Shown here: piece after piece, positions 8,967-17,888 of the stretch
Layout: the number at the start of each line of letters is the position of its first letter
How positions within the stretch are numbered: the stretch's first letter is position 1
Origin: Oscillospiraceae bacterium
GTDB taxonomy: Bacteria; Bacillota; Clostridia; Oscillospirales; Acutalibacteraceae
Length of the DNA: 63,796 nucleotides
Reading direction: 5' to 3'
Assembly (NCBI GenBank): GCA_031275995.1
Contig: JAISNY010000032.1
Span: forward strand, 1 to 63,796
The notes under the pieces: generated by a model
What the model saw: the letters and a program-made list of their open reading frames with translations, nothing else
What the model was told of the DNA's origin: nothing
The model's database searches: none
Translations under genes and position numbers: made by a program

Positions 8967-9402
8967 TTAAAAAAGCTCAGTTTTCACCCTTCTTAAATTA
9001 AAAAAGGACTGCAGCGCTCAAGTACTCTAAAACATATACCACCTGGCAGCTCGTTTTAAAGCCATTGCGCGCGTAAAGCTTTAATTTTATTTTGGCACCA
9101 ACTTCAAACGAAATGGTATGAAAACGTATTCATCTCTTTTCGTAAGGTAATTCAGATTTATAATAGGAATGTCCTATGAATATTTCATTTCAATTCGATA
9201 TAATAACCAATTTTGTAACCACTTAAATTATCTTTACATTTGGTAAAAAAACTAGCAAAAAAAATAATAAATTTACAAAATTTAATTAATTAAAAATGCA
9301 GCATCTTATTACTTAAATTTTAAATCAAATGTTTTTATAATTAACTTTTTATTATAAATTTATTTTTACTAATATATTATTTTGGTTAAAAAAAATATAA
9401 AT

Positions 9403-9432
9403 TTGACATTTCAAAATAGAAAAATATACAAT
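9403..9432 (+). promoter_or_regulatory. Promoter of the NHLM export operon
   Basis: A consensus TTGACA (9403-9408) and TACAAT (9427-9432) are separated by 18 bases, giving an untranslated leader of about 75 bases before the first gene. Confidence 0.7.
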
Positions 9433-9514
9433 AAATACAATATTACACTACTACTGAGCATAAAAGACATTGATTTTATTTGGTTTTTAAAATGCTCTCA
9501 AGGAGGGGATGCAA

Positions 9515-10099
9515 ATGGCTGGCACAGGAATATTCAGAAAAAACTCATTGGAAAGGGTTTCTTCGCCCGAAAGGCTTAACGAGTATATAAAAGTTGCGAA
9601 CCCCAGCTTGTTTTTAATTTTTGCAGCTATGTTCGCAATTGTTCTGGCCGGAGCCGCTTGGATTTTTACCGGGAATATACCTAAATATTCCGAGTTCAAG
9701 GGAGTTGTGGTTTCACAGACTTATCCGACGCTAAAAAATGAAAAAGAAGTTTATGCCTTTCTTGAAATAGGAAATGCTCAGGAAATAAAAGAAGGAATGG
9801 AAGTTAGGATCTCACCGCAATACGCTCCACCCACCGAATACGGATACATTTCTGGGAGTGTGAAAAACGTTGGAAGCCAGATAATAACAGAAAGATATTT
9901 AGTTAATAAATTTCCGAACCCGAATATTGTTTCACCGGTACTAAGCCAAAGCAACGTAAATCTAGTAGAAATCGAGATAACACTTGGTTCATGGACCAAC
10001 GAAAAAGGGAAATCGATTGAAGTTGCAGACGGATCTATCTGCAATATCTCGGTAACCATCGACAAGCAGCCGGCATATAAGCTTATTCTTAACATCTAG
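9515..10099 (+). CDS. NHLM peptide-export system HlyD-like adaptor, short form
   Basis: 194 residues from the ATG at 9515, chosen because AAGGAGGGG sits 7-8 bases ahead of it; the earlier ATG at 9509 is too close. One membrane helix (about residues 30-55) is followed by barrel-sandwich/beta-barrel segments (EGMEVRISPQYAPPTEYGYI, VEIEITLGSW). This fits the NHLM bacteriocin secretion proteins related to HlyD. It lacks the long coiled-coil hairpin found in many adaptors, consistent with export across a single membrane. It is first in a three-gene operon with two ABC transporters and probably links or gates them. Confidence 0.82.
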   Translation: MAGTGIFRKNSLERVSSPERLNEYIKVANPSLFLIFAAMFAIVLAGAAWIFTGNIPKYSEFKGVVVSQTYPTLKNEKEVYAFLEIGNAQEIKEGMEVRISPQYAPPTEYGYISGSVKNVGSQIITERYLVNKFPNPNIVSPVLSQSNVNLVEIEITLGSWTNEKGKSIEVADGSICNISVTIDKQPAYKLILNI

Positions 10100-10126
10100 T
10101 GAAGTGCACAGGAGGCGGTACTCGTT

Positions 10127-12289
10127 ATGATAAAGCGAAAGGTTCCAGTAGTAATTCAGCTTGAAGCTCTTGAGTGCGGTGCTGCTTGCCTGTGCATGAT
10201 TTCAGCATATTACAAAAAGTGGATTCCGCTTTCTCAAGTAAGGAAAGACTGCGGAGTTTCCCGCGACGGGAGCGTTGCAAAAAATATTCTCAACGCCGGA
10301 AGATCTTACGGATTCGAAGCAAGCGGGTATCGGCTCGAGCCAAACGACCTTGATGAAATTAAACTACCTGCAATTCTTCACTGGGATTTCAATCACTTTG
10401 TAGTCTTGACTGGAATCGACCGAAAAAAAGGAAGATATTTTATAAACGACCCTGCCAGAGGACGAGTAACGGTTTCTTCTAAGGAATTTGATAAATCTTT
10501 TACGGGGATTCTTCTTCAGTTTAATCCTTCTGAAAAGTTCAAACCTGAAGGAAAACCGAAAAGTGTTGTCGCGTTTGCGAAGCGTTGTCTTAAAGGCTCG
10601 TTGTTCCCTTTTATTTTGATGTTTGTAATAAGCCTTGTGGGTTCGATGATCAACCTGACTGGGCCGATGTTTAATAAAATATTCATTGATAACATTCTTT
10701 CCGGCGCAAAACCTTCATGGCTTCGCCCCTTTATCTTTGTAACTCTTTTAGTTTTGGTCGTTAAAGTTTTAATCGAAATTTTAAAAGCTGTTTACTGGCT
10801 CAAGATAGAAGGCAAGTTTGCGGTTGTTTCAAGTGCAAAATTCATGTGGCATGTTTTGCGGCTACCGCTTGATTTTTTTTCTCAGCGTTATATAGGCGAT
10901 ATAGTCGAAAGGCAAGAATCAACAGCCAGAATAGCGCTTACACTCATTAAAAAGGTTGCGCCGCTCGCAGTCGACATTGCTTCGCTTGTTTTTTACATGT
11001 TAATAATGATCAACTACAGCTGGCAGCTCACGCTAATAGGAATTTTAGCTACCGTGATTAATATGCTGGTTATTAATTATTCATCTAAAAAAATTGAAGA
11101 ACATCAAAGAGCCGCGGCTTCAAACAGCGGAAAACTTGTAAGTGTTACCTACTCGGCAATCGAGATGATTGAGACGGTTAAATCAACCGGTGCGGAAAGC
11201 GGTTTTTTTGAACGTTGGGCAGGGTATTATACAAAACAAAACAATGCGAACGTTCAAATAAGCAAGTTCGTTCAATTTTTTGGTGTAATTCCAAGAATCA
11301 TTGATTCGTTGGCAAATATTATTCTTCAGATCTCCGGATTTTATCTTATCATGCGAGGGCAGTTCACCGCAGGTATGCTTATGGCTTTTCAAGGGTTTCT
11401 GGCAGGATTTTTCAGTCCCGTTAATGAATTCATGGACGCTTATCAGAGTTTTGTAAGCGCGAAAAGCGAAATGGAACGAGTTGATGATGTATTTGAAAAT
11501 AAAATCGACGTTTATTTCAACGACAGAAAAACTAATGGAAAAAAAGAGGACCCTAAGCATCTTAATTTTATTACAGGACATCTTGAAATAAAAAACATAA
11601 CTTTTGGTTACAGCAGACTTGCTAAACCTATAATTGAAAATTTCTCTTTAACTCTTGAGCCTGGGAACTGGGTGGCGTTGGTCGGCGGCAGCGGCAGCGG
11701 AAAATCGACGATTTCAAAACTGATTATGGGGCTATATACGCCCTGGAGCGGAGAAATTCTGTTCGATGGCAAACCGCGCAGCCAGATAGAACCTTATGAA
11801 TTCCATAACCACGTTTCTATGGTCGACCAGGAAAAAATTATGTTCCAAGATACGGTCAGAAACAATATCAAAATGTGGGATGATTCAATTGAAGATTTTT
11901 CAATGATTCTTTCCGCTCGGGATTCAGACATACACAAAGTGATAGTCAGCAGAAAAGAAGGATACAACCATGTGATTCGTGAAGGAGGTAAGGATTTCTC
12001 GGGAGGGCAATGTCAAAGAATAGAAATTGCAAGAGCTCTTGCGTCCGAGCCCACTCTTCTGGTACTTGATGAAGCTACTTCCGCTCTTGATGCGAAAACC
12101 GAAAGCATCGTAATGGAAAACATAAGAAATCTCGGATGCTCCTGCGTTGTGGTAGCGCACAGGCTTTCCACTGTGAGAGATTGTGATGAAATAATAGTAC
12201 TTAGCAACGGCAGAGTTTCTGAACGCGGAACACACGAAAAGCTGATGGAAAAGGGTCAATATTATAAAAAACTGGTGACTACGGAATGA
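10127..12289 (+). CDS. NHLM-type C39 peptidase-ABC exporter (PCAT)
   Basis: 720 residues in three parts. Residues 1-140 are a C39 cysteine peptidase with Cys in LECGAACLCMI, His in HWDFNHFVVL and Asp in INDPARG. Then comes a six-helix membrane domain (about 155-430). The C-terminal ATPase has Walker A GGSGSGKSTI, signature FSGGQCQRIE, Walker B LLVLDEATSALD and H-loop VVAHRLST. PCATs cut double-glycine leaders from peptides and export the product. GGAGG lies 10 bases before the ATG, and the gene follows the HlyD-like adaptor by 27 bases. No substrate gene is in the operon; candidate double-glycine peptides occur at 20.1, 53.2 and 58.4 kb. Confidence 0.95.
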   Translation: MIKRKVPVVIQLEALECGAACLCMISAYYKKWIPLSQVRKDCGVSRDGSVAKNILNAGRSYGFEASGYRLEPNDLDEIKLPAILHWDFNHFVVLTGIDRKKGRYFINDPARGRVTVSSKEFDKSFTGILLQFNPSEKFKPEGKPKSVVAFAKRCLKGSLFPFILMFVISLVGSMINLTGPMFNKIFIDNILSGAKPSWLRPFIFVTLLVLVVKVLIEILKAVYWLKIEGKFAVVSSAKFMWHVLRLPLDFFSQRYIGDIVERQESTARIALTLIKKVAPLAVDIASLVFYMLIMINYSWQLTLIGILATVINMLVINYSSKKIEEHQRAAASNSGKLVSVTYSAIEMIETVKSTGAESGFFERWAGYYTKQNNANVQISKFVQFFGVIPRIIDSLANIILQISGFYLIMRGQFTAGMLMAFQGFLAGFFSPVNEFMDAYQSFVSAKSEMERVDDVFENKIDVYFNDRKTNGKKEDPKHLNFITGHLEIKNITFGYSRLAKPIIENFSLTLEPGNWVALVGGSGSGKSTISKLIMGLYTPWSGEILFDGKPRSQIEPYEFHNHVSMVDQEKIMFQDTVRNNIKMWDDSIEDFSMILSARDSDIHKVIVSRKEGYNHVIREGGKDFSGGQCQRIEIARALASEPTLLVLDEATSALDAKTESIVMENIRNLGCSCVVVAHRLSTVRDCDEIIVLSNGRVSERGTHEKLMEKGQYYKKLVTTE

Positions 12290-12343
12290 TGTAACACCAG
12301 GCTTTAAGGTAAAGGTAGTTCGTCCTTGAAAGGGGTGGTTGTT

Positions 12344-14512
12344 GTGGGGGGAATTTTCGAAGATACCATCAAATTAAGAAAAGAGCATGATGAAAATATG
12401 TACAAGGAGGCTTACAACGACCTTCTTTCAATTCTTGGAGTAAAATCGTCTAACCCTTCTCATGAATTTAAGGGCGCCGTGGCAACAATTTTAAAATTTC
12501 TCGGAAAAGAAATACCAGAAATCCCGGAAAAGATCACAGAACCAGACGCACAGCTCGAATATATGATTAAGCCTTCGGGTACCATGAGACGACGCGTTGA
12601 GCTTGTAGGTCAATGGTGGAAAGACGGAAGCGGCTGCCTCCTAACAAGCAAAAAAAGCGGTGAAGTCCTTGCAATTTTGCCTCGAAAATGGGGCGGTTAT
12701 GAATATTCCGATAGCAAAACAGGACAAACTATCAGAATAAATAAAGATACCGCAAAAGACATAAACATAAACGCCTTTTGCTTTTACGAGGCCTTTCCGC
12801 TCGGCTCTTTAAAAATAAAAGATTTACTAACCTTTATGTTAAAAAACATCTCAAAATTCGATATTGTCTTCATACTTCTTGCTATGGCTGGCGCACAAAT
12901 TCTTGGAATGGCCCTTACTAACCTTACCAGCATTATCTACGGAATTTTAATTCCTTCAGGTTCGTTACCACTTCTCTTCCCCATCGCCTCGGTGATGATA
13001 GGTATTTCAATAAGTACGTCTCTTATTTCGATTACTCAATCGATTATAAAATCAAAGATTCAGAGCAAATTAAGCCTTTCAGTTAACAGCGCCATTATGA
13101 TAAGAATGTTCAGCATGCCGGCAGCTTTCTTTAAAGATTACTCTTCAGGCGAACTCGCGAGCCGTGTCGGTTACCTGGCCACTCTTTGCCAACTTATTTC
13201 AGATTCCATTTTTTCAACGTTTTTTTCCTTGGTATTTTCGCTGGCTTACATCCCTCAAATGTGGTTTTATGCTCCTGCTATGGTTGTTCCCGGAGTCCTA
13301 ACGATTTCTATTTCAATACTATTTTCAACAATAATAACATTTGTTCGGCAGAGTATTGATTCACGTAAAATCGATCTTTCACCCAAGCTACAGGCTCTTG
13401 TTTTTTCCCTTTTCGGCGGGATGCAAAAAATTAAAATTTCAGGCGCTGAAAAGCGTGCATTCTCAAAATGGGCAAAAAATTACTCAGAAGTACAGAAGTT
13501 AGATTATTCTCCCCCTTGGTTTTTAAAAATTTCCGGCGTGGTAAGCACAGTAATTACGGCTCTTGGTACTGTCGCGCTCTATTATGCAGCAACAAAAAAT
13601 AAGGTCCCCACACATAATTACTTTGCGTTCAATCAAGCATACGGAGCCGTAAGCGGATCCGTAATGGCGCTGAGTGGGATCGCTTTCAAGGCGGCAAATT
13701 TAAAGCCTATAATCAATTTGATAAAACCTTTTATGAACGCGAAACCGGAAAGCGTAGCCGGTGGAAAGATTTTGACTTCACTTTCAGGTAACATAGAAAT
13801 CGACAATTTGACGTTCAGATATTCCAAGGGCTCTCCGACAATTTTGAATAATTTATCTTTAAAAATAAATAAAGGTGAATATGTCGCGATCGTAGGTAAA
13901 TCAGGGTGCGGAAAATCAACGCTGTTAAGGCTTTTACTCGGGTTCGAAAAGCCTGAAGTTGGAGCTATATATTACGACGGTGAGGACGTAAATAATTTAG
14001 ATTTGGGAACTTTGCGCCAAAAAATTGGAGTCGTTATGCAAAACGGGTCTATTTTTCCGGGTGATATTTTTTCCAATATTGTAGTGACGGCACCATGGAA
14101 GACTATGGAAGACGCTTGGCAGGCTGCTGAAATGGCAGGGATTGACCAGGATATAAAAAACATGCCGATGGGGATGCATACTTTAATTTCTGAAGGTACC
14201 GGCGGAATTTCGGGCGGACAAAAACAAAGATTGATGATTGCCAGAGCAGTTATAGGAAGGCCTTCGATTTTATTCTTGGACGAGGCAACATCCGCACTGG
14301 ATAATATAACTCAGAGCCACGTAACAAGTGGTCTAGCTAAACTCGAATGCACTCGTTTTACAATTGCGCACAGACTTTCCACAGTGAAAAACTGCGACCG
14401 AATTATAGTTCTTGATGGCGGGAAAATAGCAGAAGATGGGACCTATGACGAATTGATGCAAAAAAAGGGGAAATTTTATAGCTTAGCTATACGCCAAGTT
14501 GCGGTTGAATAA
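12344..14512 (+). CDS. NHLM-type second ABC exporter subunit (ABC2)
   Basis: 722 residues from GTG 12344, chosen because AAAGGGGTGG is 7 bases upstream; TTG 12326 gives six extra residues. An N-terminal 150-residue non-peptidase domain precedes six membrane helices and an ATPase with GKSGCGKSTLL, ISGGQKQRLMIARAV, ILFLDEATSALD and IAHRLST. This is the partner transporter typical of NHLM clusters, likely working with the upstream peptidase-containing protein. The usual NHLM neighbours (nitrile-hydratase-like leader peptides, modifying enzymes) are missing. Gene order with the HlyD-like protein is the standard one. Confidence 0.93.
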   Translation: MGGIFEDTIKLRKEHDENMYKEAYNDLLSILGVKSSNPSHEFKGAVATILKFLGKEIPEIPEKITEPDAQLEYMIKPSGTMRRRVELVGQWWKDGSGCLLTSKKSGEVLAILPRKWGGYEYSDSKTGQTIRINKDTAKDININAFCFYEAFPLGSLKIKDLLTFMLKNISKFDIVFILLAMAGAQILGMALTNLTSIIYGILIPSGSLPLLFPIASVMIGISISTSLISITQSIIKSKIQSKLSLSVNSAIMIRMFSMPAAFFKDYSSGELASRVGYLATLCQLISDSIFSTFFSLVFSLAYIPQMWFYAPAMVVPGVLTISISILFSTIITFVRQSIDSRKIDLSPKLQALVFSLFGGMQKIKISGAEKRAFSKWAKNYSEVQKLDYSPPWFLKISGVVSTVITALGTVALYYAATKNKVPTHNYFAFNQAYGAVSGSVMALSGIAFKAANLKPIINLIKPFMNAKPESVAGGKILTSLSGNIEIDNLTFRYSKGSPTILNNLSLKINKGEYVAIVGKSGCGKSTLLRLLLGFEKPEVGAIYYDGEDVNNLDLGTLRQKIGVVMQNGSIFPGDIFSNIVVTAPWKTMEDAWQAAEMAGIDQDIKNMPMGMHTLISEGTGGISGGQKQRLMIARAVIGRPSILFLDEATSALDNITQSHVTSGLAKLECTRFTIAHRLSTVKNCDRIIVLDGGKIAEDGTYDELMQKKGKFYSLAIRQVAVE

Positions 14513-14653
14513 AAGGAAGCTTCACGCTTGAGAAAAATAAAGAGAAGAACGAAAAGTAAGTTTTTAACCATCTAAAATTGACTATTCTCATCTGCAAAGA
14601 TTCATCTCTGCTTAACTGATAGCAAAGAGAATGGCAAAACAAGATGCATCTAA

Positions 14654-15874
14654 TTATTCGATCAACAAAACTTTTGAAAACTTCTTCTTGCCTTTTTTCA
14701 ACAAAACTCCTTTCTTAAGGTCGTTAACCGAAACGTTTGAAAGAACATTTTCAACTGCTCCACCATTGACGCTCACCCCTCCTTGCTCGATTAAGCGCCG
14801 CGCCTCACTCTTTGTACTTGCAAAATTAGCCAAATTGAGTAAATCAACTACACTAATACTTCCATTTTTTAAATCGTTTTTCTTCAAAAAAACAGTCGGA
14901 ACATTCGCAAACTGCGTTCCACTTTTAAAAAACGCCTCAGAGGATTCACGCGCATTTTTAGCTTCTTGCTCCCCGTGGACCAGACTCGTAATTTCAAAAG
15001 CGAGAACCTCCTTAACATAGTTTAGTTCCGCTCCCTTGCATTTCTCATATTCGGAAATTTCTTCAAGTCTCTTGAACGTAAGCATTTTAAAACAAGTAAT
15101 AACATCCGAATCGGCGACATTCCTCCAATATTGATAAAAATCATAGGGCGAAGTTTTTTGTGAATCAAGCCAAAGAGTACCGCGCTCGGTCTTCCCCATC
15201 TTTTTCCCTTCGCTGGTAGTTAAAAGATTAGAAGTCAAGCCATATACCTCACTCCCGCGCTTCTTCTTTATAAGGTCTACGCCGGAAATGATGTTACTCC
15301 ATTGGTCATTTCCTCCAATTTGCAAATTACACCCAAATCTATCATTCAAAACAAGAAAATCATAACTTTGCATAATCATATAATTTAATTCAAAGAACGT
15401 TAGCCCCGAACCTAACCGCTGCTTATAACATTCGGCGGCAAGCATTTTGTTGATTGAAAAATGGATTCCAACCTCGCGCAAAAACTCAATGTAATTAAGA
15501 TTGCACAACCATTGAGCATTGTTAACGATATTTACTTGGGAAATATTAATAAATTTGGAAGCTTGCGCTATGAAACAACTTATATTTCTTTCTATTTCTT
15601 CGGTTGTCATCATTCGACGCATATTATTTTTACCGGTAGGGTCACCAATCATTCCAGTACCGCCACCAAAAAGACACACAGCTCTGTTGCCCAATTGCTG
15701 AATACGCGAAATAAGCAAAAGCTGGACAAGACTCCCCACATGCAAGCTATCTGCAGTTGGGTCAATTCCTAAATAAAATACGGCTGAACCTGAATTAAGT
15801 AAATAACTAACTTTTTCGGAATTAGTACACTGCGCCACCAAGCCTCTAGCTAACAATTCGTTATAAAAATCCAT
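14654..15874 (-). CDS. tyrS: Tyrosyl-tRNA synthetase
   Basis: A 406-residue class I synthetase that charges tRNA-Tyr. The ATP site HIGH-type motif appears as SLHVGSL near residue 40, tyrosine-binding MIMQSYDF and GGNDQWSNI are present, and the KMSKS loop reads GKKMGKTERGT. A C-terminal S4 RNA-binding domain (TKSEARRLIEQGGVSVNG) is complete. The 93-base gap to ligA is too short for a T-box leader, and none is visible. The cognate tRNA gene is at 4.3 kb. Confidence 0.96.
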   Translation of the reverse strand: MDFYNELLARGLVAQCTNSEKVSYLLNSGSAVFYLGIDPTADSLHVGSLVQLLLISRIQQLGNRAVCLFGGGTGMIGDPTGKNNMRRMMTTEEIERNISCFIAQASKFINISQVNIVNNAQWLCNLNYIEFLREVGIHFSINKMLAAECYKQRLGSGLTFFELNYMIMQSYDFLVLNDRFGCNLQIGGNDQWSNIISGVDLIKKKRGSEVYGLTSNLLTTSEGKKMGKTERGTLWLDSQKTSPYDFYQYWRNVADSDVITCFKMLTFKRLEEISEYEKCKGAELNYVKEVLAFEITSLVHGEQEAKNARESSEAFFKSGTQFANVPTVFLKKNDLKNGSISVVDLLNLANFASTKSEARRLIEQGGVSVNGGAVENVLSNVSVNDLKKGVLLKKGKKKFSKVLLIE

Positions 15875-15967
15875 ATCAAAACCTTGCCTTCGATGTATTA
15901 AAAAACACCTAAATATAATTACGATCGAAATGCGTAACTCTCATTGTAGCATCTCTTAAAATTTTTC

Positions 15968-17812
15968 TCAAATTTTCTTATCTCCATCGTGCATTACAAA
16001 ATTCATACTTTTTAAAAGATTTAAATTTTCCTCAGCAAAAAAATCATAGACCGATTTAGCTCCCAATTCTCCGATTCCATCGATTGAAAGTATATCTTCA
16101 ATTTTAGATTCGGCCAAAACCTTGAGGCTACCGAATTTTTTCGCCAGCAGTACGGAAGCCTCCTTACCAATAAAGGGAATACCAAGAGCATAAATTAATT
16201 TATTAAGCGGTCGTTTCTTCGAATTCTTAATTTCTTTGATAATTTTATTTATATCCTTCATCAAATATATGGAATGCCCAAAATTCAAAAATTTGATTTG
16301 GTTACTGTCGACCCTGCTAAACGACTTAATATTTGATTCAGAAATTTTTTCTTCAGTAAGACGGTAAATATCTTCAGGTTCACACAAAAGCCCACATGAA
16401 ACGAACGCTCGAACCCTTTCTTCGCCTAATATTTTTATATTCATTGCATCTCTGGATGCAAAATGTAATATTTTTGCAACTACTTTTTCCTCACACTTCG
16501 AATTTTTGCATTTTAAGGCCGATTCACCTTCTTTTCTTTCAAGCCTGCTTCCACAGCATGGACAAACGTTTGGCATTTTAAATTCCGGAAAATTAAAGTA
16601 ATTTTCATCCTTTACGGCGCGCACTATTTCTGGAATTATATCGCACGACCTGCGTACAACAACGCCACCGCCAATCCGGATACCCTTTTTAGATATATAA
16701 TCTTCATTATGAAGCGAAGCCTTGTGAACGAATGTTCCGGAAAAATTAACCGGCTCAAATATTGCAACCGGAGTAATTACTCCTGTGCGTCCAATTTGAA
16801 ATTCGATTTCAAGCATTTTCGTAGTTTTTTCATCTGGAAGAAATTTAAAAGCCTCAGCCCAGCGCGGGAACCCGGAAGTACTGCCTAGAACCGCTCGCCC
16901 CTCGAGAGGGTTAAACTTTACAACTGCGCCGTCAGCTTGGAAATAAAAATTCGAGCGAGAACTTCCTATTTTGTCCACTATTTTTAAAACTTTTTCAACA
17001 TTTTCACACAAATCAAATTCTACTACCGGAAGTCCTATTCCTTTCATATAATCAAGAGACTCCGCATGAGTGGCGAAAGGGAATCCTTGCCCTACGAACA
17101 TGCCCGGAGATTCAAATTTATTACCATATTCGTCTTGCCATCTTTGCACATTAAAAAACAGGACCTCCAAACAATAGTCGGCAACATCAAATCTGCGCAA
17201 AACACCCGACGCCGCATTCCTAGGATTTTTGAACAAAGTCGAACCGTCTTGATTTGCATGGGCATCATTAAGCTTCTTAAATTCACTTTTGGGCATAAAA
17301 ACTTCGCCACGCAACTCCAAAAACGGTAGATTCCGGCTAATTTTCTTGGGCAAATTTTTAATTTTAAGCGCATTCCTTGTAACATCTTCCCCAGTAAAAC
17401 CATCTCCGCGAGTGGAAATTATCGAAAATTTTCCATCTACATAGGTAACGGAAACAGAAAGACCATCAATTTTAGGTTCAACAACCCAGCTTGCTCCATG
17501 CGAAGCGCGCACGGTACGCTCGCAAAATTCCAAGATTTCTTCGTGTGAAAAAGAATCATGCAGACTTTCCATTTTAATTTTGTGAACCGCCGGAGTTAAA
17601 TGCCCTAAAATACCGCCCCCTACGCTGTGCAAGGGCGAAAAAGATTTATCGAGTTGGGGGAAATTTTTTTCTAAATTTTCAACACGACGTTTAAGAGCGT
17701 CGTATTCATCATCTTCTATTTCAAGTGCATCAAACTCGTGTAGTTGCTTTTTGTGGTAACTTAACTCAGCACAAAGCTCTTTATAAAGCAGATCGGCTTC
17801 TTTTAAATTCAT
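15968..17812 (-). CDS. ligA: NAD-dependent DNA ligase without BRCT domain
   Basis: Start taken at ATG 17812, which follows GGGGAAAT; an in-frame upstream start would add 18 residues unlike the family. The adenylation Lys is in VVEPKIDGLSVSV. The OB fold, a four-Cys zinc site (CPCCGSRLE, CKNSKCEEK) and helix-hairpin-helix repeats (ALGIPFIGKEASVLL, SIDGIGELGAKSVYDFF) are present. The protein stops about 20 residues after the last HhH motif, so the C-terminal BRCT domain of about 75 residues is missing. The enzyme should still seal nicks, since the BRCT mainly helps DNA binding. It lies directly downstream of the PBP gene. Confidence 0.94.
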   Translation of the reverse strand: MNLKEADLLYKELCAELSYHKKQLHEFDALEIEDDEYDALKRRVENLEKNFPQLDKSFSPLHSVGGGILGHLTPAVHKIKMESLHDSFSHEEILEFCERTVRASHGASWVVEPKIDGLSVSVTYVDGKFSIISTRGDGFTGEDVTRNALKIKNLPKKISRNLPFLELRGEVFMPKSEFKKLNDAHANQDGSTLFKNPRNAASGVLRRFDVADYCLEVLFFNVQRWQDEYGNKFESPGMFVGQGFPFATHAESLDYMKGIGLPVVEFDLCENVEKVLKIVDKIGSSRSNFYFQADGAVVKFNPLEGRAVLGSTSGFPRWAEAFKFLPDEKTTKMLEIEFQIGRTGVITPVAIFEPVNFSGTFVHKASLHNEDYISKKGIRIGGGVVVRRSCDIIPEIVRAVKDENYFNFPEFKMPNVCPCCGSRLERKEGESALKCKNSKCEEKVVAKILHFASRDAMNIKILGEERVRAFVSCGLLCEPEDIYRLTEEKISESNIKSFSRVDSNQIKFLNFGHSIYLMKDINKIIKEIKNSKKRPLNKLIYALGIPFIGKEASVLLAKKFGSLKVLAESKIEDILSIDGIGELGAKSVYDFFAEENLNLLKSMNFVMHDGDKKI

Positions 17813-17888
17813 ATTTCCCCATTTTAATCTAGCCAATTCGGCAAAAAGTTTTTTTAAAAGTAACAACCTCTATTGATATTTTCCCGCT

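Noticed and set aside
9382..9579. Short plus-strand ORF in front of the NHLM adaptor
   Set aside because: AT-rich low-complexity translation without a ribosome binding site; it spans the operon promoter and runs into the adaptor gene in another frame.
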